Notes under the pieces: generated by a model
The model's input: only the letters and a program-made list of their open reading frames with translations
Database searches by the model: none
What the model was told of the DNA's origin: nothing
Made by a program: the position numbers and the translations under genes
In this document: positions 1 through 12,200 of the stretch, one piece after another
How positions within the stretch are numbered: position 1 is the stretch's first letter
How the letters are laid out: the number at the start of each line of letters is the position of its first letter
Assembly: GCF_018691265.1 (NCBI RefSeq)
Contig: NW_024881322.1
Span: forward strand, 9,661,989 to 9,725,988
Length of the DNA stretch: 64,000 nucleotides
Reading direction: 5' to 3'
Origin: Tyto alba
Lineage: Eukaryota; Chordata; Aves; Strigiformes; Tytonidae

Positions 1-3000
1 GAACGACATTTTTATTTAGGCTAATTGAGCTATTATCCAGCGCAGAAACTAATCTGTGCGTGTCCATTGCCCAAGATGAAAGACTATCCTCATCAAGAAA
101 AGGTATGGGGTGCGAGAGGTGCTGCAGGTTAGAAAAGCTGACCTGGCTGGAGAGTTGTAGGCAGAGGCCGGTGTTGGCGGGGGCGCGCACCGCTGCAGCC
201 AGCAGAAGCGTGTGGCACTGGCGCAGCAGCACACACCGCTGTGCTCCTGCCCTCCACCTTCCCCACCTCCTCTAAGGCCGAGCTGTGCAGAAGGCTTCAA
301 GAATGTTGGCAAATGTATTTTTCCATGTTCGCAGCAGCAACTCTTCGAAGAGGCCGGACTGAGTGAATTCAAATATCTACAAGGAGCTATAGATGTTCTA
401 TACAGGAGGATTTCAAACAGAGCTTTAAGTTTTATAAAAAAAACGGTTTATGAACAGAATAACATAATTTGCAGTGTGTTGGAACTAGCCAGTGGCATAA
501 TGCTTCCTCTTCACATGCTCTAACTCTCCCTCAAACAAGACTGTGATTGACCATTCCTAGAAATCTGTACTTCTCTAAAGTTTGAATTTCATGAAGCTAT
601 ACTTACCTTTCCAAAAGAAACTTCTTTTTCCTGTTTCTTTCTTCCATGCATTTGTCACCTTCAACCAACCTAAGCACCAGGAGACAGTTAAGCTAATAGA
701 ATAGACTAGGATTCATAGTTCGTTACTGCTTTAGAATAAGTAAGCTTTTTCAGAAGCATTTCTTTAAATATAGAACATTTATTTTTAGAGTGGTAGTGCT
801 AAGTGATTGATGGTTGGGGGTGCAGATCTTCAGCTGGTTTTTGCAGTCTTTGAAATAATGGAGAGACATAGCAGTTGTAAAAGCTGACAGCTTAATAGGC
901 CTAAATATCATCTTTATTTGCAAATGGTTACTGCTTTAGTTACAAATCAAGTTTCTGCATAGGGCCTGATTCTGAACTGCGGGGCTCGCCTCCGAGGCAG
1001 GAGCACGGAGGGCTTGGTCAGAACTTCAGCCAGGGGCAAGCCCGCTTCATGAAGTTCCTCAGAGACCCCAGATCAAGCACGGAGCAATTATACTGGGCAA
1101 ATCGGAACGCTTTGCTTTGGCCCTGGGGGTTTCAGGTCATCTTTGAGAAGATGCTGTTCTAATTTTATAAGAAGGCCTTTTTTTTTTTTTTTTTTCCATT
1201 GTTCAGAAATTCAAGATGTTCACTAATAAGAAAGTCTATAAATGGAAAACGCTTTGCTCTGGGCAGTGAAGCTTATTTTAGCTGAGGAAATTTCAATTTT
1301 ACTAGCTTGTAAAACTCCTAATTGGCATTATTAAATCCCAACCACAAATTAAATACAATAATTTGCAATGAGATTGCCTCAAAATTTGGCTTCTAAACTC
1401 ATACTGTTCCCTTCCCCCTTCTAATTGCTATGTTTCCATATTTTGGTGTAAAGGAAATTATCTGATATTCTGTAATTATTGTCTGTGCTGTACTTGGTCT
1501 ATAATAAAACCACGTGGATGCACTTGCTTCTGTCCTTGTGATGTTTTTATTGAAAGATAGGAAGCCTGAATAGGTAATAAAAAATAGAATGTGTTCTAGC
1601 TGACTGGAGTGCATCAAATGTTATCTTGTTTGGTGGAGAGAATTTGTGCAGGAAGCAGGTAGCTTTCCTTTTCCTTCTAATGCTAAATAGTCTTCCTCAG
1701 GCACGCCGCTCTGGAGCTGAAACTGTTTCTTGGGAGACTGGATATTTTGGTAACATCTCAATGCCTTGAATGAACTGGGGCCTTGTGTGTAAGCATCATT
1801 CAATTAAGGAACGTATTCCCTTTTGGTTTCTTAAAGTAGGTGACTCGAATATTTACTTAATTGCCAGCGGTTGTCCCAGAGGAATTTTTATCTTAATAAA
1901 AGATGCGGCATTGACTGCACTCTTAAAAAAAGGAAGAGTATCTAGGATAGCAGTAATAAGTGCTTCAACCAAAATAGCATTAGCCAAGTCATCCTCTGCC
2001 TATTCAAGCGACTGGGCAGATGCCTCTCCTGCAGCCGGGGCCGGCGTGCCGCCCCGCCAGGGATTCCCCTCCAGGTTGGACGGCAGGCGCAGAGCTGGCC
2101 CTGCGCAGGGGATGGGTTCAGAGCAGAGAGCAGAGCGACTCTACCTGATCTTCGGCTGGTTTGGAGGGGGTTTAGTCATGTCAGGGTCACACTTTCTATT
2201 TGCCTGATTTTTTCCACCTGTAATTAATGCCGTTTTATGCTGTCTGATCCCTTCATCACCAGTAAGGTTGTGAGTAGGGTAGAGTTGCCTCTATTTTTTT
2301 TAATATTTGTTTCTTTATTTTGCTAAGAGCATTGGATAAGCTGGTGAAAAAACTACTGGTGATTCTCAGCCTTCAAGTCTGTCTGTGTATGAAGTGGAGC
2401 GGGCAAGGGCTGCCCCGTATCTTCAGTGGGTCATGTCTGTGAAAGATGTGAGGCTGGGTGTGTTGTATTTGTTAGGAAGCAAAAGAGCAAAGATGTATAA
2501 AAAGCAGCCAGTTTTAAATACATGAAAGGTGTCAGCTTACTGTCTTGTTTATGGGGGGGAAGAGAACCTGTGCCTGCACTGATGCTGCCAGGCAAATGAA
2601 AATTCTAGTGCCTTGTTATTCCTGGCACATTTTAATAAGTAAATAGCAGCTAAACAATGTACTGACCGTCAGGGCAATTACATACATGCAATTCATAGCA
2701 ACATAATGAGTTTTGGTGTCTGTCCTTCCCCCTTTTTGAGATCAGACTAACTGTTGAAACAGTACAAATGGAAAGCCCAGAAATAATGTTCTGCAGGGGG
2801 AAAATAAAATAAAATAGGTAAGGCTAGGAGTTTGCTATATATGGAAAAAAATTTATGGATTTGCAAACTGGTACAATAAATGATCTAGCTGGCAGGTATC
2901 CTTTGATTTTTATTTTTGTAGCTCTGCAGAAAAAGCATAGTCTACTTGTGCAGGTGAGATAGAAACTGAAAAGATTGCTGTTGTGTTATGTCCGCTGCTA

Positions 3001-3118
3001 CTGGCTCTGATAACTTGCCCTCCCCCTTTTCTGTGTGTGTGTCTTGAACCATCTTGTTTCATAGAATGCACTGGGAAGCATCACCGTAAACCGCGTCAGG
3101 GCTCTGGCAGTTTGTAAG
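1..3118. other. AOAH 3' UTR and downstream intergenic DNA
   Basis: No exon of another gene was recognised. The part next to 3118 should be AOAH 3' UTR. Otherwise it is mostly AT-rich DNA, with an 18-base T run near 1178-1195 and a GC-rich patch at about 2020-2170. In human the neighbour on this side is ANLN, transcribed toward AOAH; I found nothing resembling its last exons. Confidence 0.6.
2909..2914 (-). terminator. Candidate AOAH polyadenylation signal AATAAA
   Basis: On the minus strand AATAAA occurs here, about 205 bases after the stop codon. It is the first canonical hexamer downstream. Other hexamers follow further left (for example near 2313-2318), so a longer 3' UTR is also possible. 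Confidence 0.4.
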
Positions 3119-3247
3119 TCAGTGTCCACCTTGATCTTTGAATATAGCTTCAATCTGGTCGTTGAATGGATTCTCTTTTCCGAGCACTTGAGGCCATTCA
3201 CGTAGCGCCTTCTGCCAGGTGATGCTTGTTCCAAGAGCTGCAGCAAT
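3119..3247 (-). CDS. AOAH: AOAH last coding exon with stop codon (residues 534-575)
   Basis: Acceptor CTGTTTGCAG, then 42 codons and TGA at 3119-3121. It reads IAAALGTSIT, WQKALRE, WPQVLGKENPFNDQIEAIF and ends KDQGGH; the human C-terminus is also DQGGH. The first ten residues differ from human (VALLLLADHF) but the length is the same. The exon continues leftward as 3' UTR. Confidence 0.98.
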   Translation of the reverse strand: MAAALGTSITWQKALREWPQVLGKENPFNDQIEAIFKDQGGH

Positions 3248-6200
3248 CTGCAAACAGCACAAATACTATAAATTTCTTGTGCCTTTCTGATGTAGTTGTT
3301 TCATGTCAGCATTTAAGAGACCCCACCATAAAGAAGACTTTCCTGTGTAGCCATGTGACAGACCGTAACCTCTAACCAAAGAAAATACCCCATTCCAGCT
3401 GCTTGAACAAGAAAATCCTTCTGAATGGTAAAAATAAGGTGAGGACCATATAGCTGCACCTGCCTGACCAGTCATTCAGTCTAATTATAGTCTCCAACCA
3501 CTGTCTGATGTCTGTGATGCCTGGCCCATAAACTAATCAAAAGCCTGGAGTCTGAATTTTTTGTTTCAACCAATCATTTTGAAAATATTTCAAAAGCACC
3601 ACTTGGATATAATGCATAAAACTCTTGCAAGTCCAAGGGGATTCTTGTTCCTAAATGCCTCTGATACTTCTAATAAATATTCTCTCTGCTATCCTGTAAG
3701 AAAACCATGGGTGTTGAGGAAAAAGAGGCCAAATGATATCTAGGTTCAAAACTACCCAGCTCTGATGCTCTGAGTTTGCGCCTGCTGCTGGTTGTTTTCA
3801 GAGCTTTTTCCATGGGACCTGCAGAAGTGGTAAAATAGCTTTTCTCCTCAATACCAGAACTGCTCCAGCTTTCACAGAGGTTGCCCTAGAAGTTATGCAC
3901 CAAGGAGAAATTGTATCTGCTGTACTATCGGGGTGAAAAACTTCAAAGGTAGCAGAAAGGGGAAGAGGGAACAGCCTGATTCTGCTTTAACGAGGTCTTC
4001 ACACCTTGCCAATGCGTTTTTGTTTTAACTTCTGACCTACAATTATATTTTGCTTATATGGTAACTTTACTTTCAACCCTAAAACTCACTCTGACATTGA
4101 TAATAATTACGAGGTTTAAATAGGGCTAACAAAACCTTCTTTTAAGGGCCAGGATGGGTTTATGGCATCAAACTATTTGAACACCATTGTTTTGGAGTTT
4201 GGGAACAGACTGGAGCCTTTGAGAAATTTTTATATGCTTCTTTTTAAATCCTTTGCTTTTGAAAGAAGCTGTAATGATGGGCCAGGAGACAAAACCTTTC
4301 ATTTATTCAGAGCTCGTGTAGAAAGAGACACAATTGTGGGGTGGCAGCTCTTAGACTGGTCACTCAAGGTCTCGTTAAGCTAATGAAGGAATTGGGGCAG
4401 GAGAGAGCGATAAGGGAGATTGTGCAACAGGGTGTTTTCTCCTGGTCATAATTTCTAACGTGACCAAACACCATCATTCTGGGACACCCTATGGCTGCCA
4501 GAGGGCTGAGATCCGTCTCTCTCGGAGTGGTCCACTCCAGCAAGGCAGTCTCCAAACCTCCTTCACAAGTCCCTAAGCCTTCCATATGTTTTTTAGCAGG
4601 GTGGTTTGGTTGGTTTGTTTGTTTAAAAAAAAGCCTCCGATCTTTGCATGGTGCACCCTCTGCAAAGGTATCCCTGGAGGAATGCTCTATGGTGTTCTGA
4701 CTACTGTTGACTGCCATTTAAGGCACATATGCTCAGCTGCCCTATATTAAGGAGGTCCTGCTCAGACATCATTTCATGTGGTCCTGATGATATTGATATT
4801 TTACTCTGGATGAGCAGTATGGTACAGAGGAGGGTTCATGATTTTAAAAATCACTTTTCTTATAGGTCTTTTTTTAAATACCAAAGCTCCAGTGCTTTAA
4901 GACCTGCTACAATTCATATGTTTTTTTTTGCATTTATTTTTTTTGTGAAGATGACAACCTCTAAGCAATCTTTTTTTAAAGGAAATATTACCTGTTCCTC
5001 ATAGAACTCTGAGTGACTGAGACTGGGAGGTGGCTGTGTTATTTCAGCAGCTTCTGGCTATCTGTTTTCTTCTGCACCAAAGTGGTGATGGGTGTGCTTC
5101 TCAGCAAAGTGTAAACACCCAACTCATCTGATAAGCCTCACTTTAGGTTTTTCTATTTTTTTTTTTTTTTTGAGTGTAATGTGGTTTGCTATGACTTAAG
5201 GAAAAAAAAAACAAAAAAACAAAAAACCACAAAAAACCCAGGAAAAGCTAATCACACTCAAGCTGTGCTTTTCTGTCTTTACATAATCATTAGGAATCTT
5301 CCAAGCGTCTCAGGTTTCAGTTTGTGATGCTCAGGGCTTTCACGTTCTCCCTAGTAACTTCATAAAGGCAAGAAATGAAGCTGTTTATGCAGGATCCTGT
5401 TGAAATGCATGGCCCTGTCATCCAAACAAAGCAATCAGCTGTTCTAGAGAGAAGGGATGTCCTTGAAGCCATCTGGCATTCATGAAGATTTGCAGTGAAA
5501 TTTTGTAGTAAGGAAGAGATGCTGAAGAAAATCCCTGGTCTCCCTCTATAGCCAATGAGAAGAAAAAATCAGATTTCTTCCAAGGACAACTGAGCTGGAC
5601 TTCGGGGAAGGGTGTCTCAAAGACAGCTCTAGGGGGAATTTAGGAGGACTGAGTGATGCACTTTGCTTTTAGATGTTAAAAGTAAATGGTGTGAATTTCC
5701 TCCACCTACGACCTAAGCTGGGTGTTTTGGAAAAAAAAAAAAAAAAAAAAAAAGACAAAAACAAACAACTCATGGAGCCCAATTTTAGCTTTTAAACTTG
5801 AGGAATGTAGTTATGCCAAGAATGAGTGTTTTGTTTGCAGCCTTCTGTTTTGCAAATTAATAAAAACATGCAGGAATCTCACTTCCCCCGACAGAAATTT
5901 GCAGTAAGGGTTCTGGTCCTGGCTAAACAAATGAGCACGAGGTGTTTATCCCTTCTTTCAAGGGTTTCTAAATACAAAATACTGACTGGAATGGGGACTA
6001 CTGGGGCTAGTTTTTCCTTCCTGAGTGTCTCCTAACCTAGCTTTTTTTTCCAATGAATGAAAAACCAGAATAGCTCTAATGAGATGTGGGAGTGTTGCCT
6101 TTTTCCTTATTTTCTTTTCCCTCTTCTTGCATTGATAAGTATACAAGCCTCAGTTAGGAAGGTTCAATTCACTCCCACATCCCTCCTGCACCACCAGACC

Positions 6201-9200
6201 TCTGGACTACTGGATATACACGCTGACAACTGCTTCTGCTGTGTTTAGACCAGCGGATTATGTTTTTTTTTTTTTTTTAATGAAAAAGACAGCAGATAAA
6301 TGACAGGTGAAATCCAAGGGCTGACATCAGACACTGGTTTATCCTGCCCACTGCTGTCTCCTAATGACTCGGGGTCATCGTAGACTTCCAGCTCACCCTT
6401 GGCAGAGAGGGGTACTGTGGTTCTTGTATTCCAAACTCCAAAGTTTCTCTGCATCTGAAAGCAAGAACTAAAATGTTTATGCTTTCCTTGGAGTGCTGCT
6501 CAATTCCAAAATTTCTGAATATTTGTCAAGTGCTTTGAGAGTTTCAGAGAGAAAATGCAGTAGAAATGCCCCGGCTAGGTCTTATTTATTTGTCAAGCTG
6601 TACGTGAGGCATGGGGAATAGCTGCAGGGAATGAAGAAAGAGCCCCATTCACTTGACGAGCTGCGTGGCATCCATCCTCTCCTGCCAGGCAGCTCTATAT
6701 GGTATGAAAGCCGTACCTGGCCAGAGGCATTCACGTTGGTAGAAAGTAAAACTCTAAATAAAACTAGTGTGAGGAGTGAGTGAATTGTTTATCATCTCTC
6801 TCAAGCATACTCTTAAATATCACTCTCTGCTCACATTTCCCTTTCTTTTTATTGAAAGACACTCTCCTGGAGCAGAGTGCTATGTCTCAGTCCAAATAGT
6901 GGTATGTTGATAACAGACTTCCGTGTACCAGCAGGACAAGAAAAATAGATTTAAAGTGGTAGATGTTTGGATAAGGATAATTAATAAATCCTGGAAGGGC
7001 AATAACTCACTTGAAGTGAGGGATATCTACAGCTGGCACCTTGACTGTAAGGGAAAATGTACCTATAAAAGCATTAATGTCATCTTAACAGCAGGAGGGG
7101 GAGATCGTAACCACCGCAGGATGCCAGATCCAGCGGGAGTGAAATATGGCAGCGCTTGGCTGGATCCTGCAGCTCAGCGCTCCTGGGGCTGCCTATAGGC
7201 TTGCAGCTGCCCTTCGATGCCCTTTTGTAATTTTCTGTTGGCTTAGGCAGGATCCCTCTAATATAAATATTTGCTACCTTCAACGCTGTGCTACCTTCCA
7301 GCTGCCAGTGGGACACGGGCTGTGGGAGAGAACCTGGATGAAAAGCTGTGACCTGGTGAGCTTGGCTTCCACAGTGGCCTGTTTCTGGGGGTTAGAAGAA
7401 GCCTCAGGCCAGCCTCAAGGTAAGACATAAAAATAATGCAAAGACCTTTTCTTCTTCACTTCAAACTCTTCATATTGCACAGTTTCCCCAGATGGCAGGG
7501 TTGGGAATGGGGTTCATTTCATCACTGTTTTCACTCTCATTTCATTTGCCAAGTTTTCTCTAATTACTTCCTTGCAAAAGGCCTGCAGCAAAAAATTCAG
7601 ACACGCTTTTTCCATGGCCCCAGGCTGTGAGCTCATACTTTTATGCAGCTATCTCCTGGTACCGTGTGGTACCCAAGCAGGAATTTCTGCTATGGAGTGG
7701 TCCCTGTTCGAGCAGGAGGCTCTTTTGACTTGGCAAGGCTAAGCAAGCCATTGTACTGATCCAGCTGACCAGCACGGGTGTAAGAGATAGCAATTAAAGC
7801 ACGCATTTTGCCTTTGGACTTGCCCGTGTAGGGGCTTGCATGGCTCGGTCGTGCCAGGGTGGGAGAGAAGCACGCAGCCAGGAGCGTGGAGGAAGGCAGC
7901 GGTGCCCAAGAGGACAGCTTTCTCCAAACTGCTTGTGTGGTACTTCTGTGGTACCATGCACCACAACACCATTCCTGAGGAACATCACCCCTCCTTCTCC
8001 CAGCCGCCACCCAGAGCTGCGCCCCTGGGCAGGTCAGGGAGTGGAGTGGAGTGGGGAGTGGAGATGGCTGCTTGAAGAGCATGTTTCCCTCATCACAGCA
8101 GGCAACAAGAAACTTCTGGACCCGTTGATAAGCGTATGGGATGGAGAGCAGCCACTACTGCTGCTGCTGGGCAGAGCCCTCCGGCAAAGTGGGGAAAATC
8201 AGCTCTGCTGTCCCTCTCCATCTCACCCACCTCCCGCAATTTTTCCCCTCGTAATTTAGCTCAGTCTCATTCTTGCTCTGAAGAGTCAGGATCAAAAATC
8301 ATGGGAAAGAGGAATGGTCTTTGGTTTTGGGACCTGCCCACCAGCTCGTGTTGATTTAGTGGCTGGGGGTGATGGCGTTTGGGCTGGCAGGAGAGCCCCG
8401 GCCAGGTTTTGTGCCTGCTGGCACAAGCCGTGGCTGCCGCCGGCTGCGTGAGGGATTTCAGCTCCTGTGCAGTTTTTCTCAAGGCAGTACGGGGAAAACT
8501 GGCTTCTGCTTCGCTTTGCATGCACATTTGAAATCGGAATCTAGTGTATAGAAAACCAATTGGCTTTGTAGCTGACTGCAGAACACGCTCTCTCCATGCA
8601 TTTTACAGAGTCAGAAAAAACTACTTTGACGTGGGAACCAGGCAACCTCACACCAGGTTATCAAACACAAGCAGGAACTTAGAGCAGAGCAGCTGCTTCT
8701 CCTTCCCTTTCATTTATTTCTGACTGTAAACCTTCCTCCACCACCTGTCCTTGGAGGCCAGGCAAGCAGGAGGAAACTTCATAATATGCACCCACAGAGC
8801 ATAAAGCCACTTCAATGTGTAGATGCAAAAAGAAAGCTTTGTTCCAGGCTGCGATGGGGAAGCCTGTGGCCTTGGAGGCTGCAGGGCTGGAGGGGGCCTC
8901 TCGGGCTTTCGCAGTGCTGCATCACTGCCCTGGCCCTGCAAAACTCCCGCAGGTAGCCAGCCTAGGCGGCAAGGATTTGGTTTTCTGCCTAAAGGCCTGT
9001 TTGGCCACAGTACAGGTCACCGAGTGAAAGAAATCAGCGGAAGACCTTGCAGGAGTTAGAGCAGAGCACAGCCAGCCGAAACAGCGATGCCTGCTCTGGG
9101 GCTAATGCCGTCATCTCTTTGAAAAAAGAGAAATCCCCCCCCCCCAACCTGCATCCCCGCGGCGTGCCGACCGGGTGCCTTGGGCAGCAACGGGTGCTGG

Positions 9201-12200
9201 CATCCCGCCCATCTCCTGGGGCCGGTTTTTACCTGGCTGGGGTGGAAGCCATCGACTGGTTCGATCAGCTGCCAGGGCTCACCTCCCATCTGGTGCCACT
9301 CCTCGGCCGCTGCAAACAAGGTAAGCAGAGGGGTTGTCACCAGCGAGCACACAGGCGCCTGCCTGGAGATGTACCCCCCTCTTCCCCAAAGCACTGCTGT
9401 ATTTCTAAGCACACGGCAGCTCTGTGTGAAGATTATGATAATTCATATAAAGTTGTCAGAGCCAATATTGTGTACAATCCCCTCTCCTCGGGGCAGTATT
9501 TAAGACTTTATTGTTAATTTTTTTTTTTTTCCTCTGCAATATTTATGCAAGGAAGCTCTTTGAACATAAATGATCGTAAAACATTTCACTTTCCCTCACA
9601 ACTCAGATGGATGCTGTAGCAAGTAAAGCTGTAAATTATTTAATACTGATTTAATACTTTTGCATTTCCCATTTTAGTTGCATCCTCAGCAGTGAAAAAA
9701 AATAGATAAAACAATGCTTTTCAGAGAAAGAGATGGTAACACAATATTCACATGGGCTGATGTGTGCAGGAATAGACTGTCATTTTCAGTTACTTCTCTT
9801 CTGAGTGGTCTTTTTCAACTACAACAAAATAACCTTTTGAATTACATGAGCATGACATTCAATGCAAATGATGCTGTGCTATAAGCCCCAGAGCCATTAG
9901 ACAAGTAAAAAGCTTTCTCCCTTCAAAAGGGCTGTGGAGTGATCAAACATGGGACTAGTGGATATGGCATTAACAGACTGTAAATTCAATAATTTCTTTT
10001 ATAATGACAGATTAAGGATTCTTAATAGCATTATGCAGGCATCCTGTCAGGAAGAAAATGTCCTCCCTTCCAGCACCACAATTTTGATATAGACTCACTG
10101 CTGTTTGTTGGATGCTGGCTATTCTGTCAAAAAATGATGTCTGGGTCCCTGTACTAAACTTGAGTTCACAGAAGGGCGATATTCCCACTTTGACTATAGA
10201 AACCTACTTGAGATGCTTTAGTCAACACTAGAGTAACCTGTTTTAAGGCACAGGCCCTGGAGCTTTGTTTCGAATTTGCAGTATGTTGGGCACAACATAT
10301 ATTCACCTTAGATTACACCACGGAGTGCACATACAGATGCACAGATTGAGCCTGCCTAACTCCTTATGTATGTTGTACGTTGAGTGTGAGGCTGTGTACT
10401 GTGTTTTACTTTTTAGAGGGACTGCTGTTTCCATGCCAGAAAAGGCAGAGGATTAAGTAAGCTAAGTAAGGTTTGTATCAAGATAGGTAAATTTAGACCA
10501 TGATACTCGGCCTCCAAAAATCCTAGAGCAGTTCAACAAATATCCACCAACTGAGTATGTCCAGAGTTCATCTTAAAAGTGTCTGTTGACTTGGCTAGAC
10601 TAGAATGGAGCTTGCTCCCATCCACACCAAGAAAAAAACAAAATAAACAACCCTTATACCCTTGTTTATTGCACTGTTTCTTAAAGGAACCACTAAGTTC
10701 TTCAGCCAAAGGCAACATCTGAGCTTGAATGTCCATCTAAATTTAGAATAAATGCTAACATACTCAGATTTTACTCCAAGAAATCTGGGAGCTACTATGT
10801 ATATATATATGCCCAGGCCAGCTGGAAATCAACGTACTCATCACAATGTGCAACCACTGCTGAATATCTGCTGTCTGGGGAGTTTAGGGAAGGATTTGCT
10901 CTTGCTTCAGGAGACCAGAAAAGCAGGTCAGCAGCCTTAGCTGGCTTTTGAGTACCCTCACGAACTGACAGCGTTCCTGCAGGCAAGCTCGAACCGTTGG
11001 CTCCAGGGCGGCAGGAAACTTCACAAAGTGTCTTTCAGAGCTGATGTTTGTATGTGCATGTGTGATTTTGTTTACCTCATTTATTTAATGCGATGTAATC
11101 AAGAACAGCAAATTATATTAAGATGTTTCTTTTCATGAAAGCAAATAAATTACCTAAAGTTAGTCATTTAACTTATTAAAGCAATTTGCCTACCCAGCAG
11201 GTAGTTTGTTCCAAATCTCAGTGACTTGTTAAATATTAAGTAGCTGGAGCAAAAGCAGAAAAGACACTTGGACAGCCTGAAACTTTGTGCTACAATGTTG
11301 AACTTGACAGTGGAGACCACCTCTCTGAGAGAGTGTTTTGGACAGAAAGACTCCCTTTCCCGTCCTCCTTTCTTTACCTCCTCCTCTGTATGGTCTGCGT
11401 GAGACCCAGAACCAGCTTCCTGAAATGGGTCATGTAGGATAAAATAAGTTTGTGAATTTTGGTAGGATATGGCTGCCAAATGAGATTTTTGCAAATATCT
11501 TAGGTGCCTCTGCAGCTTCATGCTTCCAAGGACAGCCAGGCTTTGCTGGGGAGAGGTGTTAGAGATGTACATTTTGAAGTAGCCAGGGTGCTTCTGTACC
11601 TTCATGGCTCCGGTTTTAGCTGTCTGCATGCTGGGATTTAAAATATAGTCCCCAGGCAAAAGTTTTCAAGAAGGAGGAACATGGAACTAACTCTCTATGT
11701 GAGTATAAACCCAAGAAAATGCAGATCAGACCTTTTTTTTTTTCCAAATTATTATATACTATTTTTGGAATGTGAAAATTCATGCTATCTGGGAGGGCCC
11801 CCCGGTGTCCAGGGCTGGAGATTCTGCCCTGTGAACAGAGGCTGAGGGACAGGGATGGTCCACCCTGGGGAAGAGCCTATGGAGAGGTGATGAGGACGGG
11901 GCCAGTCTCTTCACAGCAGTGCATGTGGGAGGAGGAGATACAATGGGCACAAGTTGAAACGTGTGAGATTTGAGCTGGGTACAGGGAAAAAGCTCTTTTT
12001 CCTACTTTCCCATCACTACCCAACTACTTGAGTAGGTTGCCCACCTCAGTCCCTCACCCCATGCTGATCCTTCTTTTAAATTGAGCGAGTGCATTTCTCC
12101 TTGTGACAGAGCTGGGCTGATGCTGGGTGATCCCTCGAGCTGGACCCATGCACGTCTCACAAGGCAAGCGGAGCTGAGGGGGATCCAGGGACAGGCATCT

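Noticed and set aside
1..2900. Exons of the neighbouring gene ANLN, expected from human synteny
   Set aside because: No segment translated to anything I recognise as anillin. The gene probably lies further left.
9056..9412. 118-codon minus-strand frame as a separate small protein
   Set aside because: Only the central part (9233-9309) is real coding sequence, the DGFHP exon of AOAH. The ends of the frame are intron.
11168..11659. 163-codon open frame on the minus strand
   Set aside because: No homology recognised, and it sits in an AOAH intron. It has no flanking splice sites that would fit AOAH phase.
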